DNA of 64,000 bases from Erpobdella octoculata (Eukaryota > Annelida > Clitellata > Hirudinida > Erpobdellidae): positions 42,730,268 to 42,794,267 of the forward strand of contig OZ022240.1 in the NCBI GenBank assembly GCA_963978895.1. Direction: 5' to 3'. Positions 10,381 through 20,954 of the stretch are shown piece by piece. Position 1 is the first letter of the stretch. Each line of letters begins with the position of its first letter. A program made the position numbers and the translations under genes. Under the pieces are notes generated by a model. The model was given only the letters and a program-made list of their open reading frames with translations, was not told where the DNA came from and searched no databases.

Positions 10381-10630
10381 GGTTGAGACACCGGCTCTGA
10401 GAGTTGGAGTATCCGGGTTCGATTCCTGGTCCGGGCACGTAACGTCAACTCAGCGTTTCATCCTTTAGTCGTCGATAACTTTGGTTGGGGGTTAAAGTCC
10501 TTTGTGCGTTTGTGGGTAGTATGTAGGGGCGGCCATTGCGCTGTGTTTACACGTATACGCCATTAGTCTTATCTGCAAGTTGCCAACATTGTAAAAGTGG
10601 CCGCTGGTCTGTTCATTAAGTGGCATTCAA
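10378..10630 (+). mobile_element. tRNA-derived SINE-like fragment
   Basis: A tRNA-like segment runs from TAGCTCGTGGTTGAG (A-box-like, about 10,374-10,388) through an anticodon-arm-like CCGGC/GTTGG pair. It continues to a good T arm (CCGGGTTCGATTCCTGG, B box) and a TCCGGGCA acceptor 3' strand. The 5' acceptor strand is absent, so it is not a functional tRNA. The following CTCAGCGTTTCATCC...GTCGATAA block looks like the conserved body of tRNA-derived SINEs known from lophotrochozoans; that resemblance is from memory and unverified. Confidence 0.5.
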
Positions 10631-10649
10631 AAATGAATGTTCTTTCTAA

Positions 10650-11470
10650 CTATAAAAAGCAGTGATGATCGATTGATATTGCAGAGCTGTTTGAAATCAT
10701 TAGGAGATTGGAGTAAAAAATGGGAAATTAAGCTAAATGCTGGTAAATGTGTTGCGTGAAGATATGGACGCCAATTAGATGATCGTCGGCTATATAATAC
10801 AGAAGGAGTGGAACTTAATTTTCCTGACAAAATAAAAGATTTAGGTGTTACATTCCAGAGTTCACTAACATTTGTAGATCACATTTATGAAATAATTGTT
10901 TATGAAATAATTAAAAAATGTTTTTCACTGTTAGGTTTAATTTCACGAAATTTTAAAGATTTGACAAAAGATTCTTTTATATTGATTTATAAAACTTTGG
11001 TTAGATCCAGATTGGAGTATACAGTCAGTGTGTGGTCACCATGGAAGAAAAAAGACATAGAAGCCAATGAAAGTGTCAAGAAGAGAGCAACTAAAATGGT
11101 CAAGTCATGCAAGGGATTGAAATATAAAGATAGGTTGAGAATTTTGAAGCTTCCTTGTTTAAAGTACAGAAGACTGAGGGGGGGCCTGATCATGCTCTAC
11201 AACTTTATTCAAGACAAAGAAGGACGTTTGTGTTTTCCTAATATAAAGATATCAGAAGAAAGAAGAACAAGAGGTCACAAATTCAAACTGGAAACACAAA
11301 GATTCAACGGCAACTGCAGAAAATATTTCTTCCTGACCAGATCTACTGCAATTTGGAACAACCTCCCTTCGAAAATCATAGAAGCCGAACACGTTAATGA
11401 ATTTAAAAGACTAATTGAATGTTATTTCAAATTAAGCGATATTATGTATAACTATAAAAAGGATTTCTAA
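10650..11470 (+). pseudogene. 5'-truncated non-LTR retrotransposon, reverse transcriptase C-terminus
   Basis: In-frame coding similarity begins near 10,650 (LQ..L..LGDWSKKWEIKLNAGKC), is broken by a TGA at about 10,757, and continues to 11,470. It has the conserved post-palm and thumb features of CR1/Jockey-like elements: KDLGVTF, then VRSRLEYTVSVWSP, KKRATKMV, RRLRGGLI and, near the end, FFLTRSTAIWNNLP. The catalytic palm motifs lie upstream and are missing, as expected of incomplete target-primed reverse transcription. It belongs to a different family from the elements at 21-25 and 61-64 kb. It sits inside the inverted repeat. Confidence 0.75.
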
Positions 11471-11689
11471 TAATATATACATACATTTATTTATAGAACA
11501 TATATATGAACAATATTTTATATAATTGTAGATATGGGCCAAAGCAAATAATAACAGCATCCTTAATGTTTAATAGCATTAAATCCGACAATCTCAAACA
11601 TGAAGTCCTTAGGAGATACAACAATTTGGTATTTGATATTTGAACAAAGAGTTTTTCAAATCGGGAAAACAACACGGCCTGACAATCAC

Positions 11690-11791
<102 letters not shown>

Positions 11792-11939
11792 AAGCTAACA
11801 GCTAACAGCTAACAATTTTGTATAAGCGACTGCCACACAGAGAAAGTTTGTGATTTAGTACAACATTTGAACATTTGAGAATAAATACAACATCAAAAAA
11901 TGATAAATGTGGAAGAATTATACGGAACTTACACGAGTT

Positions 11940-12155
11940 ATGAAAAGATTTCTTTATTTCTCTTTTTGTGCGTGCCTCTCTCTTTTTTTTTATTTCTCTC
12001 TCTGTTTTTTTCTCTATCTTCTTTCTTTTTTTTTCTTTCTTTTTCAACTTGCTGCACATCCTCTTCAGCAGTTAGCCTAATTTTTCTCTTTGTCTGTCTC
12101 TCTCTTTGAGAGAGCTCTGTTTTTTTTCCTCTCTTTCTTTCTCATCCTGTTTTGC
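11940..12155. repeat. Pyrimidine-rich low-complexity tract
   Basis: CT-rich imperfect repeats on the plus strand correspond to the purine-rich inner end of the left arm (10,280-10,345). They are therefore part of the inverted-repeat family rather than an independent microsatellite. Confidence 0.6.
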
Positions 12156-12910
12156 AGCTTCTTCTGTTAGCCTAATTATTACAGCACTCCAATTAACATG
12201 CAATTATATTTCAGGGTTTTCTCTTTCTCTGAATCCGGGTTTAACTTGATTTGCAAGGTGGTTGTGTAGACGTTCACTGGCAAAAAACTTGAAAACTTGA
12301 CTGGCTCCGTAATTATAGTATCGACAAGTTTCTGAAAAGTTAATTTCTCAGGAAAACTAAAGTGAGTTGAGTTGCTTTTTGCCTTTTCTTTGTACCTGCC
12401 GTTTTGTGTATGATTAAAACTGCTGTTTATCTTGTCTTTTTTTTTACATATTTTGAGAACAATTACGTAGTAGATTGTTACAGTGTGCTTATTTCATTCA
12501 GTAATTTATAAATTTTTTTATTATATTTCTTATAGTAACTTTACTGCCGGTCTTGATTGCTTGCTTGCCTGCTTGCTTAAAAGTTTGCAAACCTTGAAAG
12601 TGAAATTTAAGTATCTTTCCGTTTTTCAATCAAGCTGAAACTTTTTTGAACTTTAGGACTGACAGTGTAAAATTACGTAATAACTTTATTAGACGGTGTT
12701 GCACTAATTTATCAACGTCTGATTGCTGACAATCGTGGCGGCCGCGTTATGCAAAATTGCTAACATACATACATACATACATACATACATACATACATAC
12801 ATACATACATACATACATACATACATACATACATACATACATACATACATACATACATACATACATACATACATACATACATACATACATACATACATAC
12901 ATACATACAT

Positions 12911-12949
<39 letters not shown>

Positions 12950-13105
12950 ATACATACATACATACATACATACATACATACATACATACATACATACATA
13001 CATACATACATACATACATACATACATACATACATACATACATACATACATACATACATACATACATACATACACACATACCATACCTACATACAGACAT
13101 TGGAA
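12000..13105 (-). repeat. Right arm of the large inverted repeat with (CATA)n
   Basis: Reverse complement of the family seen at 9554-10,380, with matching landmarks in opposite order and a much longer tetranucleotide array. Beyond the array, 13,085-13,160 reads CATTGGAAATTATATATGTTGATATGCAAGAATTATACG and then CTTCGCTCGCG. A similar tail follows the (CATA)n at 39,950-40,035, which identifies a third dispersed copy of the family's end. Confidence 0.75.
12765..13075. repeat. Compound (CATA)n-(CA)n-(CATA)n microsatellite
   Basis: A (CATA)n tract from 12,765 to about 12,926 is followed by a short (CA)n and a second (CATA)n from about 12,952 to 13,071. All long ORFs across it are repeat artefacts. 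Confidence 0.95.
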
Positions 13106-14102
13106 ATTATATATGTTGATATGCAAGAATTATACGACGCGTCTTCGCTCGCGTACAAATTACATTGTTTAGATAATGCCGTCCACTAAGTATGTCGGAA
13201 CAATGTATACAATTTTGATAAAAAAGGGTCTATGAGAAAAATATCTCAACAAGCTATAAATTTGCTAATTTCAACGGGAATCACCTCTTCGAAACTGGTT
13301 AAAAAAAGAAGAATCGTTTAATTTTCAGTGATGATTAAAGTTATGGTTGTCAGAAGAAATGTGCGGATATCATAAAATATTTCAATCTTCTGAGTATAGA
13401 AAATACTGAACAATTTAGCTAATTTTTTTAAAATCGCCGTCTAAAACAGTCTGCTTTTCTCGTCTGTGGGGAGGTTGTTGAGAGAGTGCGAGGAGTTTTC
13501 TGGCCTAGAAAGTGTTGATCTGAGGTTGTCAGAGAAAACCGATAAAATGATGCGTTATATGTTCGAAAGTAATGCTGTTTATGTGTTTGCGTGTTGAACA
13601 TGTTATATGTTACGCCATACATGTATATATAGAAAACATTGTAATAACTGGTTTTTCAGTCATTCATCAACATCGTGTTTTTTAAAAAATGTTGTTTTAT
13701 TTGTCAAAATTGATTCATTTAACATGTTCAACACGCAATCATGTAAACGATTGCATTGCGTTTTATTTTGTTACAGATTTTTTAAACAGCATTTGTTATT
13801 TACTATATGAAACTAAACGTTCATGTTCTAGATTAGTTTTGGAATTATTTTTTCATAATAGTTTATAGTCTTTTACATTAGATGTTTTGAGACTAGAATG
13901 GCTGTGTGTTGGAAACACTTAAGTACTTCCTGTCGTGAAACAAAATTTGATTTTTTCAACTGTCCCTCCTCTTTCATCCAGGCATGGTACTGGCTCGCAG
14001 TTTGAAATCATTTAAGCCTCCCTTTTCATTTATTTGACTTAAACAACATTATAACTAAATATGATAATGCTTATTGTAGGTGTTTTTCCATAAAAACAAA
14101 AC
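13106..14102. other. 5' flank of the first double-B-box gene
   Basis: No gene is seen. Parts are shared with the 5' flanks of the genes at 26,749 and 36,985: a GTTTTATTTTGTTACAG block near 13,757, the ACTTCCTGTC block near 13,925 and GGCTCGCAGTTTGAAATCATTTA near 13,992. A TTGTAG with acceptor-like context about 25 bp before the start codon could end a 5'-UTR intron; this is inference. Confidence 0.45.
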
Positions 14103-16436
14103 ATGGAAAAATGTGGAATTTGTTTGAAAACAGTATCTGCAAATTTTTGCTTAAATTGCCAAATTAATTTGTGTTCACCGTGTTTGGTTTTTCATGAAAA
14201 GATTCCAACAATATACAAACATGTTTTAACAGAAAATACTTCACTTAAAAAAGAAGAAATAACAACATGCTACTGTAAATCATGTCAGGAATTTAATGCA
14301 AACAGTCTCAGCATAGATGTCATAAAGGATCAACTGCATGCAATAAATGAACAAAAACTGAATGCTGCTAGAGAAGCTGAAAATTTAAAAAAACAAATTC
14401 AACAACATTGTGAAGAAATGAAAATTCAGTTAATTAATTGCATTGATTCATGTGAGAAAAAGATCAATACTGAAATTGATGAGAAATGGTTTAAAATTGA
14501 AGAAACGTTGAATATGCATCTGAAAAATGTTTTAAAGTTATTGAAAGAAATAGAAGAAAGGAATCAAAAATGTCAATTAGTAGTTAAACGTTGTGATTCA
14601 ACTATAATTTCTGAAATTAGAAAAACTATTGAAACGAAAATGTTTGTAGATGATAATACTTTCTCATCACACATCCATAGTTTGTTCTCCAAATGTTTCA
14701 AAGAAAATTTGAACCTTACTTTTGAACCAAATATATCAAATACAAAACTTGTCTCGACTGAAATTATATTACCCGACCTGAAATTTAAACATAAAGAAAA
14801 TGAAGAAAAAGATTTACCACCTCGTAACCTTGTTTTTGAAAATGAATCGGATGTACCTTGTGGGAATTGTTTGCGTAAAGAGATAATTATTTCTTTGTGT
14901 TTTAAATGCAAATTGTATTTGTGTACATCATGTGCAATTGGTCATAAAACACATCCAGATACAAAAAAACATGTTTTGACAGATATGAATTTACATACCA
15001 GAAAAGAAGTAGATAACATAAAAACATCATATTGCAAACCTTGTCAGACATGGGTTGACTGTGAAACTGGTCTTAATCATGAATCCTGCCCACTCAAAAC
15101 GTTTGATCAAATTAAAAAAGAATTTGTAGAAAATTTATTTAAAAAACAATCTAAATTGGACTACAACTTAGCTATCATAGGAGATATTTTAGAATCAATT
15201 AAAGAACAAAGGTTATCTGCTGCTTGTCAAACTGAAACTTTAAAAAAACAACTTCAAAAACATTTTGAAGATGTTAAAAGTCATATCATTAAAAATATTG
15301 ATTTGTACAAAAATGATTATGAAAAAATATTTACTGAAAAAAGCAATGAAATTGAAATACAATTAAATTTCCATGAAATAGAGGTATTACTACTTAAAAA
15401 TAAAATAAAAGAAAAATGTAACGGATATGAAAATTGGTTGAAACATTTTACTCTTGTCAAATTTATTGAACTGATTGAAAATAATTTGTTAAATAATGAT
15501 TTGAAAGTGTTAGATGATGATGTGGAAAATCTTTTTGAAAAAACAATACAAATAATTTCCGATTCATTGAGTGAAACAGTAATTAACTTTTTTGAACCAA
15601 TTCAACTGCACAAACAAATTTTTTTCTCACAAATATCAATAGGAAAATTAAATGCAACTAATGAAATTCAACCAAAACTCATCCTAACAAAAGAATTAAA
15701 CATTATCCTCAGCAAGTTTTTGTTTTCAATCAGCAAAACAAAATTATATTTTGGATATCTTAATCGAAATATATTAAAAATTGATGTTTATTGCAACAAA
15801 TCATATGGTTTTCTTTCTTCAATTGAGTTTGAACATCCTAAATTCCAGTTTCATTTATATAAAAATTTTGTATGTGTTGTGAACAACTCAGCATTTGAAA
15901 TATACAATCTCGAAAAACAGAAAAATAGTCCTGATTGGAAAAAATTAATAAATCATAAATTTGATAAATCAGAATGTTTTTATTCAACGGGAAAAAACTT
16001 GTACGTTTTAAAAGACAAAAAATTATTTGAAATAACACTAGAACGTGGATTAAAATTTCTCTCTAAATTACCAGAAATATATTTTAATGGTTCTCATTAT
16101 TTTAATGTTGATCGTTTGAAAGAAAATTTTGCAATAGCATGTGATGGCAAACTTTTTTTATTCAACAGCAATGGAAATATCATTAAAGAAATTGATCCAT
16201 TATTATTACCGAACGCAATTGGGCTAAATGCAGTGACGACTGATCACAATTCCAATTTATTCATAACTGATTGGTTTGGAAAAAAAATTCATGTCTTTGA
16301 TTTTGATTTGAATTACTTGAATTCATTTGATGCTCAGTGTGAACTTTTATGTTTTGGTATTGATTCATCGACAAATCGTGGTTTGGTGATTGGTGTTGGT
16401 GAAGAAAATTGTTTATTGAATGTTTTTCAATTGTAA
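14103..16436 (+). CDS. Double-B-box coiled-coil protein with NHL-like propeller (type 2)
   Basis: Intronless 777-residue ORF without a RING. Module 1 starts at once with a B-box (C4, C7, C16, C19, C24, C27, H31, H40). A C-x2-C follows that has lost its H-x2-C partner, then a coiled coil to about residue 190. Module 2 repeats the design: B-box from C253/C256, a complete C-x2-C-x11-H-x2-C knuckle, a second coiled coil (about 345-490) and a C-terminal propeller (about 507-777) ending in VFQL. Without a RING it is unlikely to be an E3 ligase alone; it could hetero-oligomerise with the RING-bearing paralogues. The start matches MEKCGIC in four relatives (17,342; 26,749; 30,648; 36,985). This is the first long gene of the tandem array. 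Confidence 0.85.
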   Translation: MEKCGICLKTVSANFCLNCQINLCSPCLVFHEKIPTIYKHVLTENTSLKKEEITTCYCKSCQEFNANSLSIDVIKDQLHAINEQKLNAAREAENLKKQIQQHCEEMKIQLINCIDSCEKKINTEIDEKWFKIEETLNMHLKNVLKLLKEIEERNQKCQLVVKRCDSTIISEIRKTIETKMFVDDNTFSSHIHSLFSKCFKENLNLTFEPNISNTKLVSTEIILPDLKFKHKENEEKDLPPRNLVFENESDVPCGNCLRKEIIISLCFKCKLYLCTSCAIGHKTHPDTKKHVLTDMNLHTRKEVDNIKTSYCKPCQTWVDCETGLNHESCPLKTFDQIKKEFVENLFKKQSKLDYNLAIIGDILESIKEQRLSAACQTETLKKQLQKHFEDVKSHIIKNIDLYKNDYEKIFTEKSNEIEIQLNFHEIEVLLLKNKIKEKCNGYENWLKHFTLVKFIELIENNLLNNDLKVLDDDVENLFEKTIQIISDSLSETVINFFEPIQLHKQIFFSQISIGKLNATNEIQPKLILTKELNIILSKFLFSISKTKLYFGYLNRNILKIDVYCNKSYGFLSSIEFEHPKFQFHLYKNFVCVVNNSAFEIYNLEKQKNSPDWKKLINHKFDKSECFYSTGKNLYVLKDKKLFEITLERGLKFLSKLPEIYFNGSHYFNVDRLKENFAIACDGKLFLFNSNGNIIKEIDPLLLPNAIGLNAVTTDHNSNLFITDWFGKKIHVFDFDLNYLNSFDAQCELLCFGIDSSTNRGLVIGVGEENCLLNVFQL

Positions 16437-16884
16437 CGTTTAGATTTTTTTGTATATCTAAAGAATAATTAATTTTAATTTTTTGGTTGTTTACATGTTT
16501 ATGTTACAAAATTAAATGTATAGCTATACAAAATAATTTAAATGATTACAAACAAATTTGATTGATAAACTAAACTTTTATTGCAAAAATAACGCTTCTT
16601 TAAATTTCTTTTTATAAGTAATTTTTACTTTTTGTTTTTAATAAATTATGAAGTACTTCCCATCATATAAAATTTTTAAAATGCATTGCATATAATTTTT
16701 CGTCACTGATTTTACATTCTATTTAATTTTTAGATTTATTGAAAACATTTCAAATAAAACATAAAATAAAATGATTAAAATCTTAAATATTATTATAATT
16801 TAAAAAAAGTTGAATAATAATATTTGAAATTTATTTGTAAATTACTAGAATGTTTCAATTTGTGCAAATAGTTGAGTATTGTCT
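16437..16884. other. Shared 3' flank of the double-B-box genes
   Basis: The first 250-350 bp (TTGTTTACATG, ATAGCTATAC, GATTGATAAACT, AAGTACTTCCC blocks) recur after the genes ending at 29,071 and 39,306, so the duplicated unit extends well past the stop codon. No gene seen. Confidence 0.6.
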
Positions 16885-17110
16885 TCTTGAAAGAAAATTT
16901 TGCTATTGCATGTTGTGATATATAAGCAAACGCAATTATTGTATACGGACTAGCAACTAACAACAATTCTAGTTTATTTGTAGTTGAATTCATGATTTTG
17001 ATTTTCAATTAAATTTTTTGAACTCCTTCTATTTTCACTGTAAACCAACATGTTTTGAATTTGATTCATCAAAAATTGTTTGTTTGTGGTTGTTTGACAG
17101 TTCTAGTTTA
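16885..17110 (+). pseudogene. Relic of a propeller C-terminus
   Basis: TTGAAAGAAAATTTTGC followed by ATTGCATGTTGTGAT matches the LKENFAIAC strand of the propeller. Downstream pieces correspond to NSSLF, VF(D)F and the final SSTNR-like region, all in broken frame with stops. A near-identical relic lies at 30,180-30,420, again just upstream of a short family member. The relic was therefore present before the unit duplicated. Confidence 0.6.
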
Positions 17111-17341
17111 TTCATGTCTTTAATTTTTATTTGAAATTTGTGAACTCCTTAAGTATAATTTGAAAAAGCAATGAGTTTTATTAAACAAATTAAAATTTAT
17201 TAGTATTTTAATTCAATAAACTTGACTTTACACAATTTTACTTCATAGCGTTGTATGAAAGTTTTATTTAAAATGTTTAATTGCAGTTCATACAACAAAT
17301 TATGTAGATTTTAAGCATCTTCTACTGACAGAAGAATTAAC

Positions 17342-18055
17342 ATGGAAAAATGTGGAATTTGTTTCAGAACTGAAAGCACTCGTTTTTATTTAAATTGCCA
17401 AATTAATTTTTTTTCATCGTGTTTGTTTGTTCACGAGAAGATTCCAACAGCATACAAACATGATTTAACAGAAAATACTTCAACCAAAAAAGAAGAAATA
17501 ACAACATGCTACTGTAAATCATGTCAGGAATTTAATGCAAACAGTCTCAGCATAGATGTCATAAAGGATCAACTGCATGCAATAAATGAACAAAAACTGA
17601 ATGCTGCTGAAGAAGCTGAAAATTTAAAAGAACAAATTCAACAGCATTGTGAAGAAGTAAAGAACCAGTTTATTAAACATATTGATTCATGTGAAAAAAA
17701 GATCAATACTGAAATTGGTGAGAAATGGTTAAAAATTGAAGAACAGTTGAATATGCATCTGAAAAATGTTTTAAAGTTATTGAAAGAAATAGAAGATAGG
17801 AATGAAAAATGTGAATTAGTTATCAAACATTGTGATTCAACTGTAATTTTTAAGATTAGAAATACTATTAAAACAAAAATTTGTGTAGATGATAATACTT
17901 TTTCATCACAAATTCACAGTTTGTTTTTAAAATGTTTTAATGAAAAGTTGAACTTTATTTTTGAACCAAATATATTAAATACAAAACATTTTTCAAATGA
18001 AATTAAAATACCCGATTTGAAATTAAAGTATGAAAAAAATGAAGAAAAAATTTAA
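17342..18055 (+). pseudogene. Truncated double-B-box relative, first module only
   Basis: A 237-residue ORF homologous to residues 1-238 of the gene at 14,103, with long stretches of near-identical DNA. The B-box is damaged: the family's C16 is Tyr (TRFYLNC), and the FFSSC segment replaces the Cys at position 24, so zinc binding is doubtful. It stops at the point where the long genes continue into module 2 (LPPRN...); a few bases of that homology persist after the stop (CACCTCGTAACTTTG) before it is lost. It could be expressed as a short coiled-coil protein, but decay after duplication is more likely. Confidence 0.65.
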
Positions 18056-18542
18056 CACCTCGTAACTTTGTTTTTGGTCAAATGTTTTGAATTGGTTTTC
18101 TACCAACTTTTAGATTACTTAGAACTTTGAAACTTTTAGCATAGACATAAGCTACCTGCGAAAATATTATTTAATTGTTTTCAAAGCGATTTATCATAAT
18201 CACACTGTAAACGTTGAACGAGTTGGCTATGTAGCGATTCGTAACGTTGTAATTTGAAGTTATTTATAGGACAAGATTTCCCGAATTCTATTCCTGGATA
18301 TTACTGCTTCTATCGGATATTTACTAAAAGTTGCAGGTTTCACAAATTATCTCACTTCGCAGAATCTCCTGTTATTCTTACTAATCTCTTGATAATTCAA
18401 ATTGTCTTTGCAGCACGTCTTTTACAAACTTTTATTATCTCTCGAACACTCAACTTCAACACATTATCTCAAATCCAAAAAAAAAACATACACAAAATCA
18501 TATTTCTAATTGCTACATCAAATAACCAGAAAAACATATTAA
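18056..18542. other. Spacer between truncated gene and LTR element
   Basis: No gene or repeat was identified in this AT-rich stretch. The 97-residue ORF inside it has no recognisable feature. Confidence 0.4.
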
Positions 18543-18740
18543 TGTAAAATCACTGCTTTGATGATCAACTTCCTTTTGATAAACCTTACCGGATTCAGAA
18601 TATTTATTAGAGACATTAATTATTTATTATTAATAGATCAGAAGGTATAACTAGCCCTAACAAAGCTTCATTTATTATTTTCCAATAAAACTGCAAACCA
18701 TTCTATTGAGCCCGGTATACGATTTGGTGATATCGTAACA
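18543..18740 (+). repeat. 5' LTR
   Basis: Starts TGTAAAATC and ends CGTAACA. It contains an AATAAA signal (CCAATAAAACTG) about 55 bp before its end, suiting an R/U5 boundary. The copy at 20,336-20,534 is identical except for one extra A in GCAAAACC. Confidence 0.9.
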
Positions 18741-18741
18741 T

Positions 18742-18759
18742 TGGTGATCAGAAGTAGGA
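18742..18759 (+). other. Primer-binding site candidate
   Basis: TGGTGATCAGAAGTAGGA starts one base after the 5' LTR. The TGG start matches the complement of a tRNA CCA end. The tRNA species was not identified. Confidence 0.6.
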
Positions 18760-18766
18760 TACAAGA

Positions 18767-20332
18767 ATGGTTTTGAAATCATTGGATGAGCTTTGGGCGA
18801 GTGAAATGAAAGACGAGCTGGAAAAACGTGGCCTGAGTGATACAGGTAAAAAGGACGAACTTATGGAACGCCTCTTAGCCGCGTTAGTGAATGAGGGCTA
18901 TGGGCCTGACGACGACGAATATCTATTCGATATTGACGAGGAAGCTGTGGTCAAGCGAAGGAAATTAAAAAACAAATTGATGGAAGAAGAAAGACAACGA
19001 GCGAGAGAAAACATGGCAGCACAGGGGAAGACAGGAGAAGCAATGATTCTTGGCCACGAAAACAAAGTAGCAGCAGCCGGTACAACTGTTGAGAGTTTGG
19101 TCGCAGGGTTGGCTGAGGCAGTGGTGGACACGGTTCTGGACCAGCGGGCTGCTGGTGATGTGGGTTGCTGCGGCGAAACCCAATTTGAACTGGAGTCCAC
19201 CAGCTGTGTGTCAGAGCATGTGACGGATGACGGCCGTACTGACTGCACAAGTCAGGTGGGTCATGATGATGAGCCTGTCAAAGACGGTCATGATAAAGAA
19301 CCTTGCAAAGATGCTCAAGATGAACCATGCAAAGATGGTGACAGTGATACAGTCGGTTTGGACGTCGAAAACCAAACTAAAGAAGATGAGAAGAATGTTG
19401 AAAACGAAATGCAAAACGATGAGGATGAAAGTGACGATCATTATTATAATAATGGCAATAACAACTATGGCTTTCACCCATACAGCGACGGTTCTGAAAC
19501 GAAAGCCTCCATAACAGACGACGGAACCAAATATTCAGGGTCAGATTTTACTGAAGAATCTGACTCGGATGAAGCAACCGAGGATTTAGAGACGGACGAA
19601 ACTCCAATGGAAAAATACGTCAAAGTTAACTTGACAAAAAAAGAAGACACTGATTTGAGAGACGATGGCGATAATTTGAAGAAAGATCCGCTGGACGATA
19701 CGAAAGTTGACACCGACGAAAGAGCCGAGTTGGAATGTGAAAAGAAAATGTTCGATTGTAGCTTGGAAGAAAACAAACATGATGACGATGAACTTCTCCA
19801 AAACAACAATAGCAATGCAGCAAGCAAAAACTCTGGAAAAGATGAGACAAGAACAGAGAACGGTACCGAGGGTTTTAAATCAGATGAATCTACAGAGGAT
19901 TCTAGATCAGATAGACTAAGAGTCATTGTAAAATCGAATAACAGTTTGATGAAGGGATTTAATGGATTTAAGGAAAGTGTTTTCGAAAAACCTTTTAAAG
20001 AGTTTCTTGAGAAAGATCTAAGAGATGTAGAGGAAGAAGAAAAAGCAGACAGTTCCGATAAACCGTGCAAAGATGTTCAGGACGAGGCATGCAAAAAAGG
20101 CTGTGATGAACCGTGTAGATATAGCGACGATGAACCAAAGAAAGACTCTGTTGATGAGCCAAAGAAAGACTGGAATAAACTGCATCAAACGGTCAAGAGA
20201 CTTGACCATGTTGTTTGCGAATTGCGGTCAAAGCCACGAGTAAAGATCAAGGTATTTTGGTGTTCGTGGCCGAGTCGCATTTCTCAAAAGCGACTATGCT
20301 GTTCGGGACGAACAGAATTAAGAAGGGGGTAA
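18767..20332 (+). CDS. SAP-domain acidic protein of the LTR element (Gag-like)
   Basis: A 521-residue ORF that is the only gene of the LTR element, from 26 bp after the 5' LTR to 4 bp before the 3' LTR. Residues 4-40 (LKSLDELWASEMKDELEKRG, then a GKKDELMERLL segment) fit a SAP motif, a helix-turn-helix DNA-binding fold. A basic stretch (about 66-90) follows, then a long Asp/Glu-rich, low-complexity region with repeated PCKD and DEPCK motifs. No CCHC knuckle or protease site is seen. A SAP-like start occurs in some invertebrate Gag proteins, so a Gag-derived role is inferred. The last 30 residues read like the remnant of a longer element joined after an internal deletion. GC content is clearly higher than the flanks. 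Confidence 0.7.
   Translation: MVLKSLDELWASEMKDELEKRGLSDTGKKDELMERLLAALVNEGYGPDDDEYLFDIDEEAVVKRRKLKNKLMEEERQRARENMAAQGKTGEAMILGHENKVAAAGTTVESLVAGLAEAVVDTVLDQRAAGDVGCCGETQFELESTSCVSEHVTDDGRTDCTSQVGHDDEPVKDGHDKEPCKDAQDEPCKDGDSDTVGLDVENQTKEDEKNVENEMQNDEDESDDHYYNNGNNNYGFHPYSDGSETKASITDDGTKYSGSDFTEESDSDEATEDLETDETPMEKYVKVNLTKKEDTDLRDDGDNLKKDPLDDTKVDTDERAELECEKKMFDCSLEENKHDDDELLQNNNSNAASKNSGKDETRTENGTEGFKSDESTEDSRSDRLRVIVKSNNSLMKGFNGFKESVFEKPFKEFLEKDLRDVEEEEKADSSDKPCKDVQDEACKKGCDEPCRYSDDEPKKDSVDEPKKDWNKLHQTVKRLDHVVCELRSKPRVKIKVFWCSWPSRISQKRLCCSGRTELRRG
20320..20329 (+). other. Polypurine tract
   Basis: AAGAAGGGGG lies six bases before the 3' LTR and overlaps the last codons of the ORF. It is positioned to prime plus-strand DNA synthesis. 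Confidence 0.75.
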
Positions 20333-20335
20333 TAA

Positions 20336-20534
20336 TGTAAAATCACTGCTTTGATGATCAACTTCCTTTTGATAAACCTTACCGGATTCAGAATATTTAT
20401 TAGAGACATTAATTATTTATTATTAATAGATCAGAAGGTATAACTAGCCCTAACAAAGCTTCATTTATTATTTTCCAATAAAACTGCAAAACCATTCTAT
20501 TGAGCCCGGTATACGATTTGGTGATATCGTAACA
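20336..20534 (+). repeat. 3' LTR
   Basis: Matches the 5' LTR with one single-base insertion. It is followed directly by a long (TA)n tract. Confidence 0.9.
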
Positions 20535-20658
<124 letters not shown>

Positions 20659-20954
20659 AGATAATAAAAATAATAAGCACACACACGCACAATGTCACAA
20701 GAGCACAAATATACATATATATACACACACACATATATATATGACTTATTGTTTCAACATATCCAATCATTATAAAATGCACACATAATAAAATAAAAAT
20801 ACACAAATATCACGAAAATACGTAAGATGAATCCTCTTCATCTTACACACACATGATAAGCTTCAACACGTAATCTCGCATAAACATTCCAACCATACTA
20901 ACATAATGTTTCTTCTATTGCAAAAGGCAGAACATTAACATCAACATATTCAAC

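Larger units (their letters stand above)
18543..20534 (+). mobile_element. Short LTR retrotransposon, non-autonomous, with one gene
   Basis: Two LTRs of 198 and 199 bp begin TG and end CA and differ, by eye, by a single A. A primer-binding-site candidate follows the left LTR and a polypurine tract precedes the right LTR. The 1992-bp element contains one ORF and no protease, reverse transcriptase, RNase H or integrase. It must rely on a partner's enzymes if mobile. Near-identical LTRs imply recent insertion. No convincing target duplication is visible because the right flank is a (TA)n tract. Confidence 0.85.

Noticed and set aside
10378..10446. Functional tRNA gene
   Set aside because: The 5' acceptor strand does not pair with TCCGGGC and the D arm is altered. 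It is better read as a SINE head.
12723..13172. Long ORFs of Tyr/Ile/His/Thr or Val/Cys/Met/Tyr across 12.7-13.2 kb, 9.5-9.7 kb and 39.5-40.0 kb
   Set aside because: They are translations of (CATA)n tetranucleotide repeats, open in several frames on both strands.
18767..20332. Host SAP-domain nuclear protein gene
   Set aside because: It lies exactly between two near-identical LTRs with a primer-binding site and polypurine tract, so it belongs to the element.
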